This document shows, in pieces, positions 18,228 to 27,489 of a stretch of 64,000 nucleotides of DNA. A program made the translations under genes and the position numbers. A model generated the notes under the pieces. It was not told the origin of the DNA, ran no database searches, and was given only the letters and a program-made list of their open reading frames with translations. The DNA comes from Chitinophagaceae bacterium. GTDB lineage: Bacteria > Bacteroidota > Bacteroidia > Chitinophagales > Chitinophagaceae. Each line of letters starts with the position of its first letter. The first letter of the stretch is position 1. Location: positions 674,723 to 738,722 of the forward strand of contig JAHBTR010000001.1 of assembly GCA_019638475.1 (NCBI GenBank). Reading direction: 5' to 3'.

Positions 18228-19613
18228 ATGGCACTAATAAAAAGCATTTCAGGTATAAGAGGAACAATTGGTGGTAAACCCGATGAAACTTTAAGCCCTT
18301 TAGACATTGTACGTTTTTCTGCTGCTTATGGCACTTGGTTATTACAACAAAATAGCCATGTAAAAGTAGTTATAGGAAGAGATGGAAGAATAAGTGGTTC
18401 AATGGTAAAAAACCTTGTAATAAATACCTTAATTGCTTTAGGTATAGATGTGGTAGATGTAGATTTAAGCACTACACCAACAGTAGAAATGGCTGTTGTT
18501 TTTCATAAAGCTGCTGGTGGTATTATTATTACAGCAAGTCATAATCCTAAAGAGTGGAATGCTTTAAAATTATTAAACAATAAAGGTGAATTTATTAGTG
18601 CAAATGATGGCACTGCCATTTTAGATATTGCTGCTAATAATTTGTACAACTTTGCTACTGTAGATAAATTAGGAACACTTACTACCGATGAAACAACATT
18701 GGATAAACATATAGAAGCTATCATCAATTATCCATTGGTAGATGTAGCAGCTATTAAAAAAGCAAAGTTTACAATAGTAGTAGATGCTATTAATAGTAGT
18801 GGAGCAATAGCAGTACCAGCTTTATTAAAAGCATTGGGCGTTTCTATCAAAGATGTTATTGTTTTGAATGAAGAAATAACAGGAAAATTTGCTCATAATC
18901 CTGAGCCATTGCCTCAGCACCTTTCAGAATTATGCACTACTGTTGTAAAACAAAATGCACATATTGGTATAGCTGTTGACCCTGATGTAGATAGACTTTG
19001 CTTTGTATGTGAAGATGGAAGTTTGTTTGGTGAAGAATATACTTTGGTAGCCGTAGCAGATTATATTTTACAACACAAAAAAGGAAATACTGTAAGTAAT
19101 ATGAGCAGTACAAGAGCATTAAAAGATGTAACTGAAAAACATGGAGGCTCATATTTTCCAAGTGCTGTGGGAGAAGTAAATGTAGTAACAAAAATGAAAG
19201 AAGTAAATGCTGTAATAGGTGGTGAGGGCAATGGAGGAATTATAGTACCTGATTTGCATTATGGACGTGATGCTTTAATTGGTATTGCTTTATTCTTAAC
19301 ACATTTAGCAAAAGAGAAAAAAAGTGTAAGGCAATTAAGAAATACTTACCCTGATTATTTTATCAGTAAGAATAAAATAGATTTAGAAAATGGTGTTGAT
19401 GTAAAAAAAGTATTTGCCGAAATAAAAAAGAAGTATAAAAAATACCCTATCAATACAGAAGATGGTTTGAAAATAGATTTTGAAAAAGATTGGGTTCATT
19501 TGCGTACAAGCAATACAGAACCTATTATTCGTATTTATAGTGAAAGCAATTTTGAAACAACTGCTGATAATATTGCCAAACGTATTATGCAGGATATAAA
19601 AGAAGTGATGTAA
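18228..19613 (+). CDS. glmM: Phosphoglucosamine mutase / phosphohexomutase
   Basis: The four signatures of the alpha-D-phosphohexomutase family are present in order: the phosphoserine loop TASHNPKEWNALK near residue 100, the magnesium loop DPDVDRL near 247, the sugar-specificity loop GGEGNGGI near 330 and the phosphate-binding loop RTSNTEPIIRIYSES near 425. GlmM turns glucosamine-6-phosphate into glucosamine-1-phosphate for peptidoglycan and lipopolysaccharide synthesis. The N-terminus SISGIRGTIGG is typical of the Bacteroidota and archaeal-type branch; a phosphomannomutase or phosphoglucomutase activity is possible. A heptamer repeat array starts directly at the stop codon. Confidence 0.88.
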   Translation: MALIKSISGIRGTIGGKPDETLSPLDIVRFSAAYGTWLLQQNSHVKVVIGRDGRISGSMVKNLVINTLIALGIDVVDVDLSTTPTVEMAVVFHKAAGGIIITASHNPKEWNALKLLNNKGEFISANDGTAILDIAANNLYNFATVDKLGTLTTDETTLDKHIEAIINYPLVDVAAIKKAKFTIVVDAINSSGAIAVPALLKALGVSIKDVIVLNEEITGKFAHNPEPLPQHLSELCTTVVKQNAHIGIAVDPDVDRLCFVCEDGSLFGEEYTLVAVADYILQHKKGNTVSNMSSTRALKDVTEKHGGSYFPSAVGEVNVVTKMKEVNAVIGGEGNGGIIVPDLHYGRDALIGIALFLTHLAKEKKSVRQLRNTYPDYFISKNKIDLENGVDVKKVFAEIKKKYKKYPINTEDGLKIDFEKDWVHLRTSNTEPIIRIYSESNFETTADNIAKRIMQDIKEVM

Positions 19614-19682
19614 TAATGGTTGATAGCTTATTCCATTAACCACTAACCATTAACCATTAATCACTAACCAATCACCCATAAG
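19614..19682 (+). repeat. Heptamer array with complementary arms after glmM
   Basis: Directly behind the glmM stop, TAATGGTT (19614-19621) is complementary to AACCATTA (19645-19652). The right side is a run of ATTAACC-type 7-bp units (CATTAAC, CACTAAC, CATTAAC, CATTAAT, CACTAAC). A hairpin is possible. The array ends about 15 bases before the next ATG. Confidence 0.8.
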
Positions 19683-19696
19683 CTAACTTATATTGT

Positions 19697-20431
19697 ATGA
19701 AAATAATACCACTTTCAGAAGGTACATTTACCATAGATAAAACAAAAATTTTTGTTCCGTTTGATACAGGGAAAGATGATTTGCAAAAACGTCCCATTGG
19801 TAGTTTATTGGTAGAAGTACAGCCCTTTTGTGTTATTACCAATCAAGATATTTTATTGTTAGATACTGGTCTTGGTTTTAATATAAATGGTGAGCCACAA
19901 ATTTACCAAAACCTTATAGCAAAAGGTATTCAGCCTACACAAATAACCAAAGTGTTAATGAGTCATTTGCATAAAGACCATGCAGGAGGCATAAGTTTTA
20001 GAAACAATATTGGGCATTATAGTTTGGCTTTTCCTAATGCTACTTATTATGTACAGCAAAAAGAATTTGAATTTGCTATGGATACTGGTTATCCATCTTA
20101 TATAACAGATGAGTTTGCTACTTTATATAATAATCCAAATGTTGAGTGGCTTAATGAAAATGGAACAATAGATAATTATATACAATATACTATTACAGGT
20201 GCTCACAGCCCATATCACCAAGTTTTTTCTATTAAAGAAAATAAGGAAACTATTTTTTTTGGAGCAGATGATGCACCACAGCTAAAACAAATGAAAAATA
20301 AGTTTATGGCTAAATATGATTTTGATGGGAAAAAAGCTATGGAACTTAGACAACAATGGTGGCAACAAGGGAATAATGAAAATTGGCATTTTCTTTTTTA
20401 CCACGATATTAAAACACCTGTTTATCAATAA
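19697..20431 (+). CDS. MBL-fold metallo-hydrolase
   Basis: The metallo-beta-lactamase fold is shown by the metal motif SHLHKDHAGG near residue 93, a second histidine in ITGAHSPYHQ near 172 and the aspartate in FFGADDAPQ. LLLDTGLGF at about 52-60 is the usual strand before the active site. Members include lactonases, ribonucleases and various esterases; the substrate is not apparent. It ends 12 bases before the convergent galE gene. Confidence 0.85.
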   Translation: MKIIPLSEGTFTIDKTKIFVPFDTGKDDLQKRPIGSLLVEVQPFCVITNQDILLLDTGLGFNINGEPQIYQNLIAKGIQPTQITKVLMSHLHKDHAGGISFRNNIGHYSLAFPNATYYVQQKEFEFAMDTGYPSYITDEFATLYNNPNVEWLNENGTIDNYIQYTITGAHSPYHQVFSIKENKETIFFGADDAPQLKQMKNKFMAKYDFDGKKAMELRQQWWQQGNNENWHFLFYHDIKTPVYQ

Positions 20432-20443
20432 TAAATTATGCAA

Positions 20444-21499
20444 TCAATTCAATAAACTTTGTTGCTTTAATAAATCTTCCTCTTCTTTTAATTTCAGTTC
20501 CCAATCCCAAGCAGTTTTCATCATAGCATCTACGTCATACTTTATTGTCCAGCCAAGTTTTTTTACTGCTAATTCATTATTGGCATAAATAGCTACTACA
20601 TCGCCTGCACGTCTATTACCAATTTCATAGTTTAATTTTACACCACTTACTTTCTCAAAAGTTTTAATAGCTTCTAATACTGTAACTCCATTGCCTGTGC
20701 CTAAATTAAATACATCACATCGGGTAGTATTTTTTTCTTGCATTAAATATTGTAAACCCAAAGTATGAGCATGTGCTATATCGCACACATGAATATAATC
20801 TCTTACACAAGAGCCATCTCTTGTATCATAATCATTTCCATGAACAAACATTTTTGGCAACTTACCAATAGCTGTTTGTGTTATAGCAGGTACAAGGTTC
20901 ATAGGTTTTCCTATGGGCAATTCTCCTATAAAACTGCTGGGGTGTGCTCCAACAGGATTAAAATATCTCAACAAAATACATGCAGTATTGGCAACTACAT
21001 GAGAAAAATCTTTTATCATTCTTTCGCCCATTTGTTTTGTAGCACCATAAGGGCTTTCAGCTTCTTTAATAGGAGAGTTTTCTGTAACAGGAATTTTATC
21101 AGGATTTCCATATACAGTACAAGAAGACGAAAAAACAAAATGAGGCACTTTAAATTCATCTACACATTTCAATAAATTAATTAATCCAAACATATTGTTT
21201 TCATAATAACTAAGAGGCTGTTCTACACTTTCTCCTACAGCTTTATAAGCAGCAAAATGAATAATGCCTGTTATATGTTCATTTTCTTGAAATACTGCAC
21301 GGGTATCGTTATAATCTTTTAAATCTACGGTATAATTTTTTATTTTTTTACCTGTAATTTTTTCAATACCAGTTATAGCCATAGCTGTAGAACGAGAATT
21401 ATCATCAATAGAAATTACATTAAATCCATGCTCTAACAAATCTACAATAGTGTGAGAGCCAATATAACCACAACCTCCAGTAACTAAAATAGTATTCAT
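20444..21499 (-). CDS. galE: UDP-glucose 4-epimerase
   Basis: GalE interconverts UDP-glucose and UDP-galactose for envelope polysaccharides and galactose use. The NAD-binding motif VTGGCGYIGSH opens the protein, the catalytic serine lies in FSSSCTVYG, and the tyrosine-lysine pair is in YGATKQMGE. The segments RYFNPVGAHPS, RDGSCVRDYIHVCDIA and FNLGTGNGVTV are conserved GalE blocks. The length of 351 residues is typical, and nothing is missing. Confidence 0.95.
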   Translation of the reverse strand: MNTILVTGGCGYIGSHTIVDLLEHGFNVISIDDNSRSTAMAITGIEKITGKKIKNYTVDLKDYNDTRAVFQENEHITGIIHFAAYKAVGESVEQPLSYYENNMFGLINLLKCVDEFKVPHFVFSSSCTVYGNPDKIPVTENSPIKEAESPYGATKQMGERMIKDFSHVVANTACILLRYFNPVGAHPSSFIGELPIGKPMNLVPAITQTAIGKLPKMFVHGNDYDTRDGSCVRDYIHVCDIAHAHTLGLQYLMQEKNTTRCDVFNLGTGNGVTVLEAIKTFEKVSGVKLNYEIGNRRAGDVVAIYANNELAVKKLGWTIKYDVDAMMKTAWDWELKLKEEEDLLKQQSLLN

Positions 21500-21564
21500 A
21501 ATAAAAAATTATTTGTGCAATTTAATGCAAAGAAAAAGAAATAAATGGCGGTATGGTAAGAACA

Positions 21565-21771
21565 TTATAACTCATTCAATAATTCTTTTGCAGGACGAGC
21601 TTTTAGTTTTCCTTGTCTTACTAAAGTAAGGTTTTCAACGGCTTCTTTAATCTCTTCCATCAGCAAAGCTTTTTCATTAGAAATGGTAGTTGCTTTTACA
21701 TACGATAAGCCTTTTATCGCTTCTAATAAGTGCATTGCCTTGTTGTCTTTTATGTCTAATAATACTTTCAT
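21565..21771 (-). CDS. Small antitoxin-like protein, no toxin partner seen
   Basis: This 68-residue protein begins MKVLLDIKDNKAMHLLEAI and continues with a charged helix, a pattern common to small Bacteroidota proteins annotated as antitoxins of RelE-type pairs. The second half (EEIKEAVENLTLVRQGKLKA) resembles the short helix ending in a toxin-binding tail. No toxin gene lies next to it: downstream is galE and upstream is a long non-coding stretch. It is either an orphan antitoxin or an unrelated small regulator. Confidence 0.6.
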   Translation of the reverse strand: MKVLLDIKDNKAMHLLEAIKGLSYVKATTISNEKALLMEEIKEAVENLTLVRQGKLKARPAKELLNEL

Positions 21772-22245
21772 AACCCAATTTTTATTTTACCAAAAAAACT
21801 TAAAATTTCTTTTTGGTAAGCATAGCATACAATGAATATTTGATACAAAATTAATCATTTTGGCAAGTATTGGCAATAAGTTAATTTATTTAAAGGTGCT
21901 TCAATTATCACTTGTTTTTTTGTAAATTTTTTACGGGTAATATTAATAATGTTCAAACAAAAGTTGATTGAGCCTGAATATTATCAGGTTTTGTCATGTT
22001 GAGCTTGTCGAAACATGTCAAAACCGCCTTCTACACATTTAGACAAGTCCAATGTAACAAAGTTCAATACGTCAAGACTGACAGCATTTTTATTATAGCA
22101 TAATTCATAAAAATAGATTAGCATTTTTAAAAACATAGACCTAACCAACTTAATTCAAATTATTTTGATACTATTTCTTTCTATTACAACTGTAAAAAAA
22201 CTATATTGCCATTCTTTTACTATACAAGGCAATAAACAATACACA
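21772..22245. other. Long non-coding stretch with one palindromic repeat
   Basis: No coding region is supported here. The middle holds the palindromic element described separately (21945-22062). The remainder is AT-rich and shows no tRNA or recognisable riboswitch. A toxin partner for the antitoxin-like gene was looked for on both strands and not found. Confidence 0.6.
21945..22062 (-). repeat. Palindromic dispersed element, copy 1
   Basis: This segment matches the reverse complement of 40294-40435. Its core is a long imperfect palindrome: TGTTGAGCTTGTCGAAACAT on one arm and a decayed TAGACAAGTCCAATGTAACA on the other, around ACCGCCTTCTACACA. It is flanked by GTTCAAACAAAAGTTGATTG, also present in the second copy. 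The folded form would be a strong hairpin in RNA or single-stranded DNA, like REP elements. No transposase is nearby. Confidence 0.8.
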
Positions 22246-23775
22246 ATGAAAAATATTTTACTGGCTATTAGTTGCTTATTATTTATCAATACAATAGCAC
22301 AAAAAAATAATGATGCAGCCAAATTTGCAACAACCATTACCCAACAAGATTTAAAACAACAACTCAGTATTATAGCAAGTGCAGAAATGGAAGGCAGAGA
22401 AACTGCTACAGAAGGACAAAGAAAAGCAGCAGCTTATATAGAAGAACAATTTAAACGCTTAGGGCTTACCCCTGGCAATAACAACAGCTATCAGCAAATA
22501 TTTAATGTATATCAAGATGAATTAACATCAGCCACATTATCTCTTTACAAAAGTTCCTTTGCTTTTAATAAACATTTTACTGTGTCTTTAAATAATACAG
22601 CTCAAGGAAGTTTTCAAATAAATGAAATAATTTTTGCCAGCTTTGGTATTGACAATAAAGAAAGAAACGATTACAATAACCTTGATGTAAAAGGAAAATG
22701 GGTGTTGCTAATAGAAAGCAACCCTACAGATATTGATAAAGGAAATACTACATCACCTTCCAGAAACAGTAGCTTTTTAAAAATAAGAACTGCTATGCAA
22801 AAAGAAGTAGCTGGTATTATAGTTATATCAAAATCATTTGATAATAAGCAGCCAACTACAACTTCTTCTATGGGATTAATGTATATGAAAAAACCTACAG
22901 AAACAAACCAACCAATACCTATTATTACTGTTTCATATCAAGCAGCAGCCTCTATACTTACAAAAACATTAAACAACTATACCGACTTACAAAATATTGC
23001 CACAGGAAAATATGCTACCAATATATTTCTTACTATAAACAAACAAACCCACACATTACAAAGCTCAAACGTAATAGGCATAATAGAAGGAACAGATAAA
23101 AAAGATGAATATGTTATACTTACTGCACACTATGACCATTTAGGAAAAAGAGGAAATGACATTTATTATGGTGCAGATGATGATGGAAGCGGCACTGTAA
23201 CAATTATAGAAATGGCAGAAGCCTTTGCTCAAGCCAAGAAAAAAGGAAAAGGTCCAAGAAGAACCATTATATGTATGACAGTAAGTGGAGAAGAAAAAGG
23301 ATTATGGGGAAGTGATTATTATACACAACATCCTATATATCCTTTAAACAAAACAACTGTCAATCTTAATACAGATATGATAGGAAGAATAGACCCATCT
23401 TATAAAGGCGATTCTTTAAATTATGTGTATGTAATTGGAGAAGATAAACTCAGTAGCGATTTATTGCCTATCAGCGATAGCATTAATCAACACTTTAAAT
23501 TAGAGTTAGATAGAAGATACAATGACCCAAAAGACCCCAATCGTTTTTATTACAGAAGCGACCATTTTAACTTTGCTAAAAATGGTGTACCTGTCATTTT
23601 TTATTTTAATGGTGTACACAAAGACTATCACAAACCAACAGATACAATAGATAAAATAAATTTTGATGTTATGGAAAAAAGAGCAAGATTTATTTTTACC
23701 ACAGCTTGGGTAATGGCAAATAGAGAAAATATGCTAAAAAGAGATATACCACTAAATATGCCACCAAGAAGATAA
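22246..23775 (+). CDS. Secreted M28-family metallopeptidase with PA-like domain
   Basis: The signal peptide MKNILLAISCLLFINTIAQ points to export. The ATG at 22246 is chosen because it begins this signal; an upstream in-frame start at 22165 would bury it. After a PA-like insert (residues about 115-260) the zinc peptidase core shows TAHYDHLGKRG, GADDDGSGT, SGEEKGLWGS, NTDMIGR and a late histidine in GVHKDYHKPTDT, the five metal-ligand regions of M28 aminopeptidases. It probably trims peptides in the periplasm or on the cell surface. The HAD gene follows after 15 bases, so they share a transcript. Confidence 0.92.
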   Translation: MKNILLAISCLLFINTIAQKNNDAAKFATTITQQDLKQQLSIIASAEMEGRETATEGQRKAAAYIEEQFKRLGLTPGNNNSYQQIFNVYQDELTSATLSLYKSSFAFNKHFTVSLNNTAQGSFQINEIIFASFGIDNKERNDYNNLDVKGKWVLLIESNPTDIDKGNTTSPSRNSSFLKIRTAMQKEVAGIIVISKSFDNKQPTTTSSMGLMYMKKPTETNQPIPIITVSYQAAASILTKTLNNYTDLQNIATGKYATNIFLTINKQTHTLQSSNVIGIIEGTDKKDEYVILTAHYDHLGKRGNDIYYGADDDGSGTVTIIEMAEAFAQAKKKGKGPRRTIICMTVSGEEKGLWGSDYYTQHPIYPLNKTTVNLNTDMIGRIDPSYKGDSLNYVYVIGEDKLSSDLLPISDSINQHFKLELDRRYNDPKDPNRFYYRSDHFNFAKNGVPVIFYFNGVHKDYHKPTDTIDKINFDVMEKRARFIFTTAWVMANRENMLKRDIPLNMPPRR

Positions 23776-23790
23776 TTTTTTGCTACTGAT

Positions 23791-24411
23791 ATGAATAATA
23801 TTAAAAACATCATTTTTGATTTTGGAGGCGTATTGCTCAATATTGATTATGCCCTTACAGAAAAAGCTTTTATTCAATTAGGGGTACACAATTTTTCTAC
23901 TTTATACAATCAGCATAAAGCCTCTGATTTATTTGAACAGTTAGAAACAGGAAAAATAACCCCTAATGATTTTTATACTATATTTAGAAATATATCAAAC
24001 ACACAACTTAGCAATGAGCAAATAAAAAAAGCATGGAATGCTATGCTACTCAATTTGCCTAAAGAAAGAGTACAATACTTAGCTGATATACGCAACAGGT
24101 ACAATATTTTTTTGTATTCCAATACCAATCAAATACATTATGATTGTTTTATTCAAACAGCCAATAATGCTATGCCCAATAACAATTTTAATAGTCTTTT
24201 TATACAAGCATACTACTCTCATATTTGTGGTTTTAGAAAACCATATATAGAAAGCTATACAAATATTTTACAAGAACAACAATTAAACCCTTCCGAAACC
24301 CTTTTTATTGATGATACACTTATCAATATTCAAGGAGCAGCCAATGCAGGCTTACAAGTTCTACACCTACAATACCCCAATACTATACTAAATTTGTTAG
24401 AAGAGTTATGA
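23791..24411 (+). CDS. HAD-superfamily hydrolase, epoxide-hydrolase/YihX-like group
   Basis: Motif I is IIFDFGGVLLNIDY with the nucleophile aspartate, motif II is LYSNTNQIHYD, motif III is the lysine in GFRKPYIESY, and motif IV is LFIDDTLINIQGA. The DFGGV form and the four-helix cap between motifs I and II place it with sugar-phosphate or nucleotide phosphatases of the YihX type. The natural substrate cannot be told. It follows the M28 peptidase closely and ends where a large heptamer repeat array begins. Confidence 0.87.
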   Translation: MNNIKNIIFDFGGVLLNIDYALTEKAFIQLGVHNFSTLYNQHKASDLFEQLETGKITPNDFYTIFRNISNTQLSNEQIKKAWNAMLLNLPKERVQYLADIRNRYNIFLYSNTNQIHYDCFIQTANNAMPNNNFNSLFIQAYYSHICGFRKPYIESYTNILQEQQLNPSETLFIDDTLINIQGAANAGLQVLHLQYPNTILNLLEEL

Positions 24412-24418
24412 GTGGTAG

Positions 24419-24590
24419 TGTTGAATGATGAATGATGAATGATGAATGATAATGATTAATGATAAATGTTTAATGGTAAATGTTGAATGATAAATTATTA
24501 ATTTTGCTATCAACTATAATTAACCATTAACCATTAATCACTAACCACTACCCATTAACCACAAACCACAGACTACAAACCTCAAACAAA
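24419..24590 (+). repeat. Large heptamer array with two opposed arms
   Basis: The left arm (24421-24499) consists of AATGATG and TTAATGGT-type 7-bp units. The right arm (24519-24587) consists of ATTAACC, ACTAACC, ACAAACC and ACAGACT units, still in 7-bp phase and roughly complementary to the left arm. The arms are separated by about 20 bases that lack the period. The array starts a few bases after the HAD stop and ends 60 bases before the Rel start. It would form a long imperfect hairpin in RNA. Confidence 0.85.
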
Positions 24591-24647
24591 AAAACAATTC
24601 AAGAAAAATATTTAACAGAACAAGTATTTTCTTATATTCGTTTTACT

Positions 24648-26918
24648 ATGTCTCAGCGTGTAAAATCAACAACAGCATCACAAGCTCCTGTTTATACTTT
24701 AAATGAAGAGCAGGAAAAAAAAGAAATTTTAAGACACTATCGTGGATTATTAAAAGCATTACGTCCTAAGCTAAATAAACATGGCAAAGAGCTGATAAGA
24801 ACAGCTTTTGAAATGAGTGCAGAAGCTCATAAAACCATGCGTAGAAAAAGTGGTGAACCTTATATACTACACCCAATAGCAGTAGCTACTATTTGTGTAG
24901 AAGAAATTGGTTTAGGTGTAAGAAGTAGTATTTGTGCTTTACTACATGATACTGTAGAAGATACAGATATTACCTTAGAAGATATAGAAAGAGAATTTGG
25001 AAGCGAAATAGCCAAAATTGTAGATGGACTTACTAAAATATCTACTGTTATTGATACCAACACTTCTCAGCAAGCAGAAAATTTTAAAAAAATATTACTT
25101 ACACTAACAGATGACCCCAGAGTAATATTAATAAAACTTGCAGATAGGCTACACAATATGCGTACATTGGATTCTTTAAAAAGAGAAAAGCAATTAAAAA
25201 TAGCCAGCGAATCTGTTTGGGTATATGCACCACTTGCTCATAGAATGGGATTGTACAATATTAAGACCGAATTAGAAGACCTTGCTATGAAGTATATGGA
25301 GCCAGATGAATACAGAGACATTGCACAAAAATTAGCAGAAACCAAAAGAGAAAGAACAAAATACATTAATGAATTTATTAAACCCATCAAAGAAAAATTA
25401 ACTGCAGGAGGTTTTAAGTTTGAAATTTATGGCAGACCAAAAAGCATACATTCTATTTGGAATAAAATGAAAAAGAAAGGTGTTAGTTTTAATGAAGTGT
25501 ATGACTTATTTGCCATTAGAGTAATTTTAGACTCTCCTTCAGATAAAGAAAAAGAAGAATGTTGGAAAGTGTATAGTATTGTTACAGATGAATATGCACC
25601 TAACCCAGGCAGGTTAAGAGATTGGTTAAGCAATCCTAAAAGCAATGGTTATGAAGCATTGCATACAACAGTTATAGGACCTCAAGGCAAATGGGTAGAA
25701 ATTCAAATACGCACCAAGCGTATGAACGAAATTGCAGAAAAAGGTTTAGCTGCACACTACAAGTATAAAGAAGGTACTAATAATGAAAACAGATTTGATA
25801 AATGGTTAGGACAAATAAGAGAAGCCCTTGCACAAGATGATACAGATAGCATTAACTTTTTAAATGACTTTAAAACATCTTTTCTTGTAGAAGAAATTTA
25901 TGTTTATACACCAAAAGGCGAATTAAGAATGTTGCCAAAAGGAAGCACAGCTTTAGACTTTGCTTTTTCTATTCATACAGCTATAGGTAGCCAATGTATT
26001 GGTGCAAAAGTGCATCATAAATTAGTACCTATTTCTTACAAACTTCGTAGTGGCGACCAAGTAGAAATTATTACAAGTACCAAACAAAAGCCAACAGAAG
26101 ACTGGTTAAACATTGCTGTAACTACCAAAGCAAAAGCCAAAATAAAAGATGCACTAAGAGAAGAAAAAAGAATTATTGCAGAAGATGGAAAATATGTATT
26201 ACAAAAAAAATTAGAAGGCATTAAAGTTGCTTTCAACCAATACAATATTGATGAGTTGGTGCAATATTATAAACTACCATCTCAGTTAGAATTGTTTTTT
26301 AAAATAGCTACCAAAAGTATTGATTTAAAAGAGTTAAAAGAGTTTCATATACTGGGAGATAAGTTAGAAGCTCCTAAACCAAAAATGGCTGTAAAAGAAA
26401 TAGCAGAAGAAAAAACACAGCAAAAAAAGTCTAATAAGAAAGATGGTGAGCTAATTATTTTTGGAGAAAGTAGCGATAAAATACATTATTCATTGGCTAA
26501 GTGTTGTAATCCCATTCCTGGCGATGATGTTTTTGGCTTTGTAAGTTCAGGTAAAGGCTTAATTATTCATCGTACCAACTGTCCTAATGCAACACAGTTA
26601 TTATCTAATTATGGGCATAGAGTAGTAAAAACTAAATGGGCTAAATACAAAGAAATTTCTTTCTTAACAGGATTAAAAATTATTGGAATGGATGATGTAG
26701 GTGTTATACATAAAATAACCAACATTATAAGTGGCGATTTAAAAATAAATATTGCAGGCTTAACTATTGAAAGTAAAGAAGGCTTATTTGAAGGAACTAT
26801 CAAAGTTTTTGTGCATGATAAAGAAGAGTTAGATGAATTAGTAGATAGGTTAAAACAGTTAGAAGGTGTGCAAAAAGTGGACAGATTTGATATGGAAGAA
26901 GAAACTACATCAGTTTAA
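24648..26918 (+). CDS. rel: RelA/SpoT-type (p)ppGpp synthetase/hydrolase
   Basis: This bifunctional stringent-response enzyme is 756 residues long. The N-terminal HD hydrolase domain shows HPIAVATI and LLHDTVEDTD, the synthetase domain YGRPKSIHSIWNKM, YDLFAIRVI and YEALHTTVIGPQGKWVEIQ, then a TGS domain from about residue 420 (YVYTPKGELRMLPKGSTALD), a zinc-finger region with KCCNPIPGDDVFGFVS and HRTNCPN, and a C-terminal ACT domain. Both active sites look intact, so it can both make and degrade ppGpp. A TATATTCG box ends 7 bases before the ATG (24633-24640), suggesting an almost leaderless transcript. The last 14 bases overlap the convergent acetyltransferase gene. Confidence 0.95.
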   Translation: MSQRVKSTTASQAPVYTLNEEQEKKEILRHYRGLLKALRPKLNKHGKELIRTAFEMSAEAHKTMRRKSGEPYILHPIAVATICVEEIGLGVRSSICALLHDTVEDTDITLEDIEREFGSEIAKIVDGLTKISTVIDTNTSQQAENFKKILLTLTDDPRVILIKLADRLHNMRTLDSLKREKQLKIASESVWVYAPLAHRMGLYNIKTELEDLAMKYMEPDEYRDIAQKLAETKRERTKYINEFIKPIKEKLTAGGFKFEIYGRPKSIHSIWNKMKKKGVSFNEVYDLFAIRVILDSPSDKEKEECWKVYSIVTDEYAPNPGRLRDWLSNPKSNGYEALHTTVIGPQGKWVEIQIRTKRMNEIAEKGLAAHYKYKEGTNNENRFDKWLGQIREALAQDDTDSINFLNDFKTSFLVEEIYVYTPKGELRMLPKGSTALDFAFSIHTAIGSQCIGAKVHHKLVPISYKLRSGDQVEIITSTKQKPTEDWLNIAVTTKAKAKIKDALREEKRIIAEDGKYVLQKKLEGIKVAFNQYNIDELVQYYKLPSQLELFFKIATKSIDLKELKEFHILGDKLEAPKPKMAVKEIAEEKTQQKKSNKKDGELIIFGESSDKIHYSLAKCCNPIPGDDVFGFVSSGKGLIIHRTNCPNATQLLSNYGHRVVKTKWAKYKEISFLTGLKIIGMDDVGVIHKITNIISGDLKINIAGLTIESKEGLFEGTIKVFVHDKEELDELVDRLKQLEGVQKVDRFDMEEETTSV

Positions 26919-27408
26919 CCCAAACATATACATCATATATTTCATTATTTTTTATTGCTGCATATTTTTGAATACCTTCTAAATAAAATCCTGCTTTTTG
27001 CAATGCTTTCATACTGGCATAATTTTTATCAAAAACCCTTGCAAAAATTCTTGTAACAGATTGATGATGTTGTTGTATATGCTCTGTTATTACTTTAATA
27101 GCTTCTGTTGCAATGCCTTTTCCCCAATAGGCTTCTCCTATAAAATAACCTAACTCTACAGCGTTTCTATATACATCTTCTTGCAGTGTAATACCAATAC
27201 CCCCAACTAATTGATGATTAAATTCAATAGCAAATTGTGTAATTGGTTTTTTGTTACTTTCTTTATTTATCCATTGCAAAGCATCCATTACTGTATAAGG
27301 ACTTGGAAAAACATCTAATAAATTATTCCATATATTTTTATTATTGGCTAAAGTAGCCAACACTTGAGCATCTTCTTTTTTCCATATTCTTAATAAAACT
27401 TTCTGCAT
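26905..27408 (-). CDS. GNAT-family N-acetyltransferase (RimJ/RimL-like)
   Basis: The 167 residues carry the acetyl-CoA site ELGYFIGEAYWGKGIATEA (motif A, about residues 87-105) and the ribosomal-protein-acetylase style ending KNYASMKALQKAGFYLEG. Relatives acetylate N-termini or small molecules; the substrate is not predictable. The coding end overlaps the 3' end of the rel gene by 14 bases, with both genes convergent. Confidence 0.88.
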   Translation of the reverse strand: MQKVLLRIWKKEDAQVLATLANNKNIWNNLLDVFPSPYTVMDALQWINKESNKKPITQFAIEFNHQLVGGIGITLQEDVYRNAVELGYFIGEAYWGKGIATEAIKVITEHIQQHHQSVTRIFARVFDKNYASMKALQKAGFYLEGIQKYAAIKNNEIYDVYVWVKLM

Positions 27409-27489
27409 ATTTTAAATAAAAATTTTTTCTGCTACAATCAATACATACTAATGGCAGCTTTTAAGTATAATAATTTGTGCAAAGTATCA

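Noticed and set aside
19697..20431. Lactonase or quorum-quenching role for the MBL-fold protein
   Set aside because: The metal motif is shared by many families and nothing in the context supports this substrate.
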